A stretch of 8,534 nt of DNA from Candidatus Bipolaricaulota bacterium (GTDB lineage: Bacteria > Bipolaricaulota > Bipolaricaulia > UBA7950 > UBA9294), in NCBI GenBank assembly GCA_020350845.1, contig CP070725.1, forward strand, positions 247,718 through 256,251, given 5' to 3'. Within the stretch, counting starts at the first letter, position 1, and each line of letters starts with the position of its first letter. A program made the translations under genes and the position numbers. This document shows positions 1-5,790 of the stretch, in pieces. Below the pieces are notes generated by a model. The model was not told where the DNA came from and searched no databases. It was given only the letters and a program-made list of their open reading frames with translations.

Positions 1-484
1 CGAGGGTCGTCATCTCGTGATAGATGCCGTCGTCGACTCCGGGAGGGACGCTCCCCCCGAGAACGACCCACTGCGCGCGGTTCGCGATCCGCCGGAAGCG
101 GCGCATGAAGCGCTCCATCTCCGCCCGCGTGACACGGAAGCCGGACTCGTTCACATTGATCGGGATGTGCTCACGATTCTTCTCGAGGATCGTCACGTTG
201 GTGCGCGTCTCGCCGTGTGCCCACACGAAGTTCGTCGTGACCCCCTCGTCGCGCAGGTCACGGACAACGACGTGCCCCGTGTGCCCGCCGACGAGTCCCA
301 TCGCCACGTTGTCGATGCCCAGGCGGGCGAGCAGCACGGAGACGTTGACCCCTTTGCCTCCCGCCGAGGTGCTGCTCCGCGTGGCACGGGTCAGGAACTC
401 CTCCTGCGTCACCTCGCCGATCTTCAGGCGGTCGACCCAGTAGACCTTGTCGATCGCGGGACTCAGAGTGACGGTTACGATCAT
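1..484 (-). CDS. fruK: PfkB-family sugar-phosphate kinase, probably 1-phosphofructokinase (partial)
   Basis: N-terminal 161 residues of a ribokinase/PfkB-fold kinase; the 3' part lies beyond the left edge. It starts MIVTVTLSPAIDKVYWVD, typical of the FruK/LacC branch, with the substrate Asp at residue 12. The first PfkB signature, AGGKGVNVS, is at 41-49, followed by GETRTNVTI (91-99) and GGSVPPG (143-149). The family phosphorylates a sugar phosphate (fructose-1-phosphate to fructose-1,6-bisphosphate for FruK) with ATP in the cytosol. The catalytic GAGD motif would be in the missing part, so activity and exact substrate cannot be confirmed; tagatose-6-phosphate kinase is the main alternative. 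The ATG at 484 is one base past the miaB stop and has a GGAGG ribosome site (491-495) six bases upstream, so it is probably co-transcribed with miaB. No fructose PTS gene is visible. Confidence 0.87.
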   Translation of the reverse strand, partial: MIVTVTLSPAIDKVYWVDRLKIGEVTQEEFLTRATRSSTSAGGKGVNVSVLLARLGIDNVAMGLVGGHTGHVVVRDLRDEGVTTNFVWAHGETRTNVTILEKNREHIPINVNESGFRVTRAEMERFMRRFRRIANRAQWVVLGGSVPPGVDDGIYHEMTTL

Positions 485-485
485 T

Positions 486-1796
486 TCACGCCTCCACGGA
501 AACGGGCGCCGTACACACCCCGTGCAGCGCGGATGCCGACGCGTGTTCGATGCGCACCGGGATCATCGTTCCCGCCGCGACGCGCGCATCCACGACGGCA
601 GTCCTGTGGTCCGCGGTGCGGCCGAAGGAGCCGCCGTGTCGGCTCGCTCCCTCGACGAGAACCTCGACAGTCTCCCCGATGCGACGCTCGTTCTGCTCCC
701 GGGCGATCTCCCGCTGCCTCTCGAGGACGACGTGCAGCCTCCGCTCCTTGACGTCGCTCGGGACATCATCCTTCATCGCGGCGCTGCGCGTTCCCGGACG
801 CGGCGAGTACATCGCCACATACGCGGCGCCGAACTGAGCCTCCTCCACGAGAGAGAATGTCCGCGCGAAGTCGTCCGCGGTCTCCCCGGGGAAGCCGACG
901 ATCAGGTCTGTGGTGATGTTGATTCCGGGGACGGATGCGCGCAGTCGGCGAACCACGTCGAGGAACTGCGTTCGCGTGTAGCCGCGATTCATCGCCTCGA
1001 GAATGCGATCACTCCCCGACTGGCAGGCGAGGTGAATGTGGTTGCACACCGCATCCACATCGGCGAGCGCCTCGATCAGCTCGCTCGTTACGTCACGGGG
1101 GTGAGATGTCGTGAAGCGCACGCGTCTCGGTCCGCGGGACGCCACCTCACGGAGAAGCTGAGCGAACGATCCGAACTCCCGGCGGTCCGTTCCGTAGGAG
1201 TCGACGTTCTGCCCGAGCAGCAGGATCTCCGCGAAGCCTTCGCCGAGTGCGGCCTCGACCTCGCGAAGGACATCCTCGGGCGGTCGGCTGCGCAGCGGCC
1301 CGCGAGCGCGGGGCACGACACAGTACGAGCACCACGAGGAACATCCCTCGGTGATCGTCACCATCGCACGCACACCGGGCGCGCGGCGGAAGGGCATCGA
1401 GGCGAGGCCCTCGGGCCGAGGAAGGTGACACGGACGCCGTCCTGCCACGGCCGACGCGATGAGCTCAGGAAGGGCACGGAAGTCCGTCGAGCCGAACAGG
1501 AAGTCCACCGCGGGAAGGCGTTCCAGCAGCGGGGCGCCGCGCACTTGGGGCATGCATCCGCCGACGCCGATGAGGAGATCCCTGCGCGCCTTCTCGGAGG
1601 CGATCGCCCCGAGACGCCCGAGCGCTTTCTCCTCCGCCTTCTGCCGCACCATGCACGTGTTCAACACGACGATGTCCGCGTCGTCGAGGCGGTCGACGAT
1701 CCGGTAGCCGTTCGCTTCCAGGATTCCCCCGATGCCCTCCGAGTGATGGAGGTTCATCTGGCAACCCCATGTCTCGATCAGAACGCCGTTTCCCAT
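486..1796 (-). CDS. miaB: tRNA-2-methylthio-N6-dimethylallyladenosine synthase MiaB
   Basis: Radical-SAM methylthiotransferase, 436 residues, normal for the family. It adds the methylthio group to i6A37 of tRNAs reading UNN codons. The N-terminal domain has the three cluster cysteines C12 (ETWGCQMN), C48 (NTCMVRQKAEEKALGRLG) and C81 (GGCMPQ). The radical-SAM motif is CSSWCSYC (C152, C156, C159). A TRAM RNA-binding domain occupies about 373-436. The NTC-VR-KAE-K and GCMPQ forms point to MiaB rather than RimO or MtaB. The reading frame is open upstream to an ATG at 1874, but those 26 residues are unlike the family, and a strong promoter (1807-1835) lies inside that extension. The ATG at 1796, giving MGNGVLIETWGCQMN, is therefore preferred. 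It has no Shine-Dalgarno sequence, and the predicted transcript would begin only a few bases upstream. The PfkB kinase gene follows after one base. Confidence 0.95.
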   Translation of the reverse strand: MGNGVLIETWGCQMNLHHSEGIGGILEANGYRIVDRLDDADIVVLNTCMVRQKAEEKALGRLGAIASEKARRDLLIGVGGCMPQVRGAPLLERLPAVDFLFGSTDFRALPELIASAVAGRRPCHLPRPEGLASMPFRRAPGVRAMVTITEGCSSWCSYCVVPRARGPLRSRPPEDVLREVEAALGEGFAEILLLGQNVDSYGTDRREFGSFAQLLREVASRGPRRVRFTTSHPRDVTSELIEALADVDAVCNHIHLACQSGSDRILEAMNRGYTRTQFLDVVRRLRASVPGINITTDLIVGFPGETADDFARTFSLVEEAQFGAAYVAMYSPRPGTRSAAMKDDVPSDVKERRLHVVLERQREIAREQNERRIGETVEVLVEGASRHGGSFGRTADHRTAVVDARVAAGTMIPVRIEHASASALHGVCTAPVSVEA

Positions 1797-1806
1797 GTTC
1801 GTGGAC

Positions 1807-1835
1807 ACTATACGGAATCGCTTCTGAGCGATCAA
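1807..1835 (-). promoter_or_regulatory. miaB promoter
   Basis: On the minus strand TTGATC (1830-1835) and TATAGT (1807-1812) are separated by exactly 17 bases, matching the sigma-70 consensus at 4/6 and 5/6 positions. The expected transcription start is near 1800, about four bases before the miaB ATG, which would make the mRNA leaderless or nearly so. This is a reading from pattern only. Confidence 0.7.
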
Positions 1836-1906
1836 CGCCCTGTGGGTGGCGGATCTCGCTGCCTGCCCGTGCATGCGAAGCCGTGGGCGCGCTGTCGAGG
1901 ATTCTG

Positions 1907-1912
1907 TATGAT
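1907..1912 (+). promoter_or_regulatory. -10 element of the lptF-like gene
   Basis: TATGAT sits nine bases before the ATG at 1922, with no recognisable -35 at 16-18 bases spacing. If it is used, transcription starts two to four bases before the start codon and the message is leaderless, in line with the lack of any Shine-Dalgarno. An alternative reading is the mini-ORF at 1908-1925, listed separately. Confidence 0.45.
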
Positions 1913-1925
1913 GCTCACGCCATGA
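1908..1925 (+). other. possible five-codon leader ORF coupled to lptF
   Basis: A GAGG (1897-1900) lies seven bases before an ATG that opens the short frame MMLTP-stop. Its TGA overlaps the lptF start as ATGA (1922-1925), the usual arrangement for translational coupling. This would give the downstream gene a ribosome supply if it is not leaderless. The two readings exclude each other at this -10, because the ATG lies inside TATGAT. The short length makes chance occurrence quite possible. Confidence 0.2.
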
Positions 1926-3088
1926 GGATCCGCACCTGCGATCGCTACCTCGTTCGCGAGATGGTGGGGCCGTTCCTTCTGTCGGTCTTTGGCCTCGTGT
2001 TGTTCATCATGCTCAGTCTGATCATCAATCTCTCGGAGCTCGTGGTCGACCGTGGGATCTCTCCGGTGGCGCTCGCCCGCCTGATGGTCCTCAAGCTCCC
2101 GAGCCTCGTCGTTCTCGCGCTTCCCGTGAGCGGCTTGTTCGCGATGTTCCTCGGGCTCGGACGGCTGACACACGATCGCGAGGTCATCGCGCTCGAGGCC
2201 GCCGGGATCTCTCTGCGCCGGGTTCTCGCACCGTTGCTGGTCGTCTCCGTCGTCGTCGCTGCCGCCGACTTCGCGCTCTACAACTGGGGTGTCCCCTCCT
2301 CCGAAGGGGCCTTCCAGCAGTCGTATCTTGCGCTCATCTACCGACAGGGCGCGCCTCGGCTGCAGTCCGATACCTTCTTCAAGGGGCCGGAGGGGGAGGT
2401 CCTCTACGCACGTCGCTACAACCAGGAAGACGGTTCGCTCTCTGATGTCCTCGTCTACGACCACGTCGGGCGGCTGTTTCACCTGCAAGACGCGGCGGTG
2501 ACGATCATCTCCGCCGTGCGGGGGGCGTGGAGCGGCGACGCGTGGGAGCTTCAGGACGGGCGCGTCTATGGTGTCGACGGGGAGGGACGGCTCGTCCACA
2601 CGGCGACGTTCGAGGCGCTGACGATCCCCGTCGCGGCGACGCCGGCGGACTTCTTCGTCCAGTCGCGACAGCCCACGGAGATGGGGATCGGCGAACTGCG
2701 GCAGCGCATCGGGATGCTCACCGCTCGCGGCCTCGCCGCCGATGCGCTCATCCTCGAGTGCCACCGCAAGGTGGCGATTCCCTTGGCGACGCTGGTCTTC
2801 GTGCTCCTCGGAGGGGCGATGAGTCTCATCTTCGGGTGGCGCAGCCGGGCGGCGGGGATCGTTCTCAGCTTCCTTCTGATCGGCGCGTACCAGGGTGTGT
2901 TCCTGTGGACCGGGACACTCGGGGAGCGCGGGATCCTCCCCGCAGCGCTTGCCGCTTGGCTTCCGAATCTCGCGTTCGGTGCCGTCGGGCTCGCGCTCTT
3001 CGTCCGTCTGGATCGACTCAGCTCGCGCGATCTGTGGCAGCGCGTGCGGCGCGCCGTGCCCTTCCTCGGGGGCCTCGCGGCGGGCTAG
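1922..3088 (+). CDS. LptF/LptG family permease (YjgP/YjgQ)
   Basis: Inner-membrane permease subunit of the LptB2FG transporter, which extracts lipopolysaccharide from the inner membrane and passes it to the periplasmic bridge. It has 388 residues, the usual size. Six hydrophobic segments are visible: about 17-39, 60-80, 101-121, 285-305, 310-330 and 338-362. Between segments 3 and 4 lies a soluble region (about 122-270) matching the periplasmic jellyroll domain. Family hallmarks are DREVIALEAAGISLRRVLAPLL-like coupling-helix residues (86-106) and ECHRKVAIPLATLVFVLLGG (279-298). The frame is open upstream to 1769, but the first 51 residues there are unlike the family. The ATG at 1922 gives MRIRTCDRYLVREMVGPFLL, the expected basic N-terminus before the first membrane segment. 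I cannot decide between LptF and LptG, and no partner gene is visible. Presence of the gene implies an outer membrane. It is divergent from miaB and convergent with clpP. Confidence 0.92.
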   Translation: MRIRTCDRYLVREMVGPFLLSVFGLVLFIMLSLIINLSELVVDRGISPVALARLMVLKLPSLVVLALPVSGLFAMFLGLGRLTHDREVIALEAAGISLRRVLAPLLVVSVVVAAADFALYNWGVPSSEGAFQQSYLALIYRQGAPRLQSDTFFKGPEGEVLYARRYNQEDGSLSDVLVYDHVGRLFHLQDAAVTIISAVRGAWSGDAWELQDGRVYGVDGEGRLVHTATFEALTIPVAATPADFFVQSRQPTEMGIGELRQRIGMLTARGLAADALILECHRKVAIPLATLVFVLLGGAMSLIFGWRSRAAGIVLSFLLIGAYQGVFLWTGTLGERGILPAALAAWLPNLAFGAVGLALFVRLDRLSSRDLWQRVRRAVPFLGGLAAG

Positions 3089-3101
3089 GTTTGCCCCGCC
3101 G
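3078..3101. terminator. GC-rich stem-loop between convergent genes (weak)
   Basis: CGGCGGG (3078-3084) pairs with CCCGCCG (3095-3101) around a ten-base loop that contains the lptF-like stop codon. A second small hairpin, CGCC-GTC-GGCG, overlaps its right arm. It lies between the lptF-like and clpP stops, where a bidirectional terminator is expected, but neither strand has a T-run after the stem, so intrinsic termination is not shown. The rest of the 41-base gap (3089-3129) holds nothing recognisable. Confidence 0.3.
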
Positions 3102-3129
3102 TCGGCGCCACAAGGCTCACCGTGATCTT

Positions 3130-3723
3130 CTAGCCCTCCTCGCGAGGGGGAATGATGCGGTCGATCAGACCGTACTCCAGGGCCTCGTCCGCGGACATGT
3201 AGTAGTCGCGGTCGGTGTCCTTCGCGATGCGCTTGACCGTCTTGCCGGTGTGCTTCGCGTAGATCCCCACCAGGCGATCGCGAAGCCTGAGGAGCTCCTC
3301 CGTCTGGATCTTGACATCGGCCGCCTGTCCCTGCGCCCCGCCGAAGACCTGATGGATGAGGATGCGTGCGTTGGGGAGGGCCGAGCGCTTCCCCGGCGAG
3401 CCGGCGGCAAGGAGCAAGGCGCCCATGCTCGCCGCCTGACCGAGGCAGATCGTCGCGACGTCACACGACACGAAACGCATGGTGTCGTAGATCGCGAGCC
3501 CGGCGGTGACAGAGCCTCCGGGGGAGTTGATGTACAAGTTGATCGGCTTGGAGGGGTCCTTCGCGGCGAGAAACAGCATCTGGGCGATGACGACGTTTGC
3601 TACCTCGTCGTCGATCGGATGCCGTAGGAAGATGATGCGGTCCTCGAGGAGTCGGGAATAGATGTCGTAGCTGCGCTCGGCGTGCCCATGGCGATCAATC
3701 ACGAACGGGATCTGGCCCTTCAT
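3130..3723 (-). CDS. clpP: ATP-dependent Clp protease proteolytic subunit
   Basis: Serine peptidase of family S14, 197 residues, the normal ClpP length. It forms the tetradecameric barrel that degrades proteins fed by ClpX, ClpC or ClpA. The catalytic triad is intact: Ser99 in GQAASMGA, His124 in ILIHQ and Asp173 in DRDYYMS. NLYINSPGGSVTAGLAIYDTM supplies the oxyanion-hole region. The frame is open far upstream because of the GC-rich tig gene on the same strand, but the family N-terminus begins at the ATG at 3723 (MKGQIPFVIDRHGHAERSYDI). AAGGAGG (3728-3734) precedes it by four bases, within the last codons of tig. The start overlaps the tig stop as ATGA (3720-3723), indicating translational coupling. 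clpX, often next to clpP, is absent here; the next gene is convergent. Confidence 0.97.
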   Translation of the reverse strand: MKGQIPFVIDRHGHAERSYDIYSRLLEDRIIFLRHPIDDEVANVVIAQMLFLAAKDPSKPINLYINSPGGSVTAGLAIYDTMRFVSCDVATICLGQAASMGALLLAAGSPGKRSALPNARILIHQVFGGAQGQAADVKIQTEELLRLRDRLVGIYAKHTGKTVKRIAKDTDRDYYMSADEALEYGLIDRIIPPREEG

Positions 3724-4982
3724 TTCTCCTCCTTCACGACCTCGATCACGGTCACCCTCTCCAGCAGCTCGTCGAGCGTCTCGGCGATCGCTCTCGCCCG
3801 CCGCAGCTCCTCCCAGCGGCCCTCCGCCTTGATCTGTGCGACGGTGCGCAGAGGATTCTCCCCCGCGGCCTCGGCCTCTGCACGGACCTCCTCTTCGAGC
3901 CGTGCATCGTCCAGGAGATGACCGCCGTCCCGAATCAACACATCGAGGAGGAGGTCGCGCCGGATCCGCGTCTCCACGCTCGCTCGCAATCGGTCCGCGA
4001 GAGCCTCGAGGCTCTCGCCCTGCGACGCGAGGGCCGCCTCGAGGGACTGCGGGGAAGACTGAGAGGCAAGCTGCTCGCGAATCTCGTCGATCTCCTGCGC
4101 GACGAGCTCCTCTGTCAGCGTCTCCGGCAGCGGGATCGCGGATCGCCCGACGAGCGTCTCGAGCAACTTCGCGCGGCGCAGCTCGCGCAGCCTTCCGTCG
4201 CGCGCGGCGCGCAGGGCGGACTCGATGTGCTCGCGCAGGGCGTCGAGGGACGGATGGCCGGCATCGCGGGCGAGCTCGTCGTCCAGGGAAGGAAGCTGCG
4301 CTTCGGCGATGGCGAGGATCTCGACGTTGCCCGATTCCTCCTCCGCTTGGCCTTCCTCGGGAAGCGTAATCGGGTCTCCGATCGCCTTCCCCATCAGCGC
4401 TGCGCCGAGGGGATCGGCGGCGTCCACGCGCAGCTGCCCTTCGTTGTCGTCGCACCGGAGGCGGACCACATCCCCCTCCGCGATGCGCGCGTCCCGCGCC
4501 TTGTCGATGAGCTTCCCGAACTCCCAGCGCACCTGCTCGAGCGCCTGCTGCACGTTCTGCTCGGTGATCGAGGGCAGCTCCTCCACACGGATCTCGATCC
4601 CGTCGACCGGCGGGGCCTCGATCCGCGGCAACACAGAAAGGGTCACATCGAATGCGTACTCCGATTCCGCGGACCACGATCCGGGGGCGATCGTCGGGGC
4701 GGCGACGGGGCGCAGGTCGAGCTCGCGAACGGCCTTACGGAAGAGCTCTTCGTGCAGATCGGCGCGCGCCTCGGCGGCGAACTGCTCCGTGCCGAACCGC
4801 GACTCCAGGTACTCCCGAGGAATGCGGCCGCGGCGGAAGCCGGGGACGCGAGCGCCGCGGGCGTAGCGGGCGTAGACGGCCTCGACCGCAGCACGGACGA
4901 CCTCTCGGGGAACCGTCACGCGCACGTCGACCTCGGTGTCTCGACGTGCCGTGATCTCGTAGTTGGGCTCGGGTGATGTCAC
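3720..4982 (-). CDS. tig: trigger factor (ribosome-associated chaperone)
   Basis: Chaperone that binds the ribosome exit tunnel and shelters nascent chains; 420 residues from the GTG start. The N-terminal ribosome-binding domain (about 8-120) carries the signature GFRRGRIP at 48-55. A short FKBP-like segment (about 170-230) follows, then the helical C-terminal substrate-binding domain (about 235-415). The FKBP segment is about 60 residues, against roughly 87 for the equivalent part of the E. coli protein. It lacks most of the middle, including the usual G-x-x-F-x-G-G region, so prolyl-isomerase activity is doubtful. The GTG at 4982 is chosen because VTSPEPNYEITARR leads directly into the family N-terminus, AAAGGA (4988-4993) lies five bases upstream, and a promoter (5019-5047) lies inside the longer reading from 5069. 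It is coupled to clpP by a 4-base overlap. Confidence 0.93.
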   Translation of the reverse strand: MTSPEPNYEITARRDTEVDVRVTVPREVVRAAVEAVYARYARGARVPGFRRGRIPREYLESRFGTEQFAAEARADLHEELFRKAVRELDLRPVAAPTIAPGSWSAESEYAFDVTLSVLPRIEAPPVDGIEIRVEELPSITEQNVQQALEQVRWEFGKLIDKARDARIAEGDVVRLRCDDNEGQLRVDAADPLGAALMGKAIGDPITLPEEGQAEEESGNVEILAIAEAQLPSLDDELARDAGHPSLDALREHIESALRAARDGRLRELRRAKLLETLVGRSAIPLPETLTEELVAQEIDEIREQLASQSSPQSLEAALASQGESLEALADRLRASVETRIRRDLLLDVLIRDGGHLLDDARLEEEVRAEAEAAGENPLRTVAQIKAEGRWEELRRARAIAETLDELLERVTVIEVVKEEK

Positions 4983-5018
4983 GGAAATCCTTTCTGGATG
5001 TGCGCTTTGGCGAGGCGG

Positions 5019-5047
5019 ATTGTAGAAGAAGGATCCCCGGGAGGCAA
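5019..5047 (-). promoter_or_regulatory. tig-clpP promoter
   Basis: On the minus strand TTGCCT (5042-5047) and TACAAT (5019-5024) have a 17-base spacer, in the 91-base gap between the M50 protease stop and the tig start. The expected start of transcription near 5012 gives a leader of about 30 bases containing the AAAGGA ribosome site. This suggests tig-clpP can be expressed apart from rqcH and the M50 gene. Confidence 0.65.
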
Positions 5048-5073
5048 GCTTGTTCGAGCTCTGGGTCAAGCGT

Positions 5074-5790
5074 CTACGAGGCGAAGAGGAACCACGCGAG
5101 GGTCCACTTGTCCCCCAACAGCGATCTCCATCCCTCGACGGCGTTGCCGAGAACCCACGACAGCGGCCCGGTCGGCAGCCGGGAGTCGATCAACAGGACG
5201 GCGAAGAGGATGAGGAAGCCGTATCTCTCGATGGACGCAAGCAGGCGTCTTCCGTCGGCACTCAAGAAGTACGAGAGGATCCTCGACCCATCGAGCGGGG
5301 GGATCGGGATCAGATTGAAGACCGTGAGCACCACGTTCCACACGACGAAGTAGTAGGTCAGCGCCATGATGGTGCGGACGATGTTCGCGCCCACCGAGGA
5401 GTCGAGGATTGCGCTCTCGGGGACCGCGAGAAGGACCAAGCGCACAAGGACTGTCATCGAGGCCGCCAGCAGGAGGTTCGTCGCCGGCCCTGCCGCCGCC
5501 GTGTAGAGCATGCCCTTGAGCGGATTGCGGAAGTAGGACGCGTTGATGGGCACGGGTCTCGCGTAGCCGAAGAGGACCCCCGTCTGGAGGATCAGGAGCA
5601 ACGCGGGAAGGAGGATCGTTCCGATGGGATCGATATGCACCAGGGGGTTGAGGCTGAGGCGCCCGCGGGCCTTGGCCGTCGGATCGCCGAGTCGCCACGC
5701 GACCCACCCGTGCGCCACTTCGTGAAGGACGACGGCGGGAACGAGCGCGAGGTACATGACCAAGTAGCGGAAGACGACGCTAGGAATCAT
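5074..5790 (-). CDS. site-2 protease family protein (peptidase M50)
   Basis: Integral-membrane zinc metalloprotease, 238 residues, the compact S2P form without a PDZ domain. The zinc motif HEVAH is at 23-27 (His23, Glu24, His27). The third-ligand motif NLIPIPPLDGSRI is at 159-171, with Asp167. AGPATNLLLA (100-109) matches the conserved AGP-N segment. Hydrophobic stretches are seen at about 5-22, 55-75, 95-122, 140-160 and 188-202. Family members cleave within or near membrane-spanning helices; the substrate here cannot be predicted. The ATG at 5790 lies inside the 3' end of rqcH (11-base overlap, 5780-5790), and AGGAGAGGA (5795-5803) precedes it by four bases. It is therefore probably translated from the rqcH message. 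Confidence 0.9.
   Translation of the reverse strand: MIPSVVFRYLVMYLALVPAVVLHEVAHGWVAWRLGDPTAKARGRLSLNPLVHIDPIGTILLPALLLILQTGVLFGYARPVPINASYFRNPLKGMLYTAAAGPATNLLLAASMTVLVRLVLLAVPESAILDSSVGANIVRTIMALTYYFVVWNVVLTVFNLIPIPPLDGSRILSYFLSADGRRLLASIERYGFLILFAVLLIDSRLPTGPLSWVLGNAVEGWRSLLGDKWTLAWFLFAS

Noticed and set aside
17..751. 244-codon plus-strand frame at the left edge
   Set aside because: It overlaps the PfkB kinase and miaB antisense and has no recognisable domain.
1797..1874. Longer miaB start at 1874
   Set aside because: The extra 26 residues are not family-like, and the best promoter lies inside them.
447..1925. 492-codon plus-strand frame opposite miaB
   Set aside because: Arg/His-rich antisense shadow caused by high GC; miaB on the other strand has all family motifs. 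Only its last five codons were considered, as a leader ORF.
3724..4677. Upstream in-frame extension of clpP to 515 codons
   Set aside because: It lies in a second frame inside tig; the ClpP family N-terminus, Shine-Dalgarno and ATGA overlap all place the start at 3723.
4983..5069. Longer tig start at 5069
   Set aside because: The extension covers the tig promoter and lacks a ribosome site; the GTG at 4982 has one.
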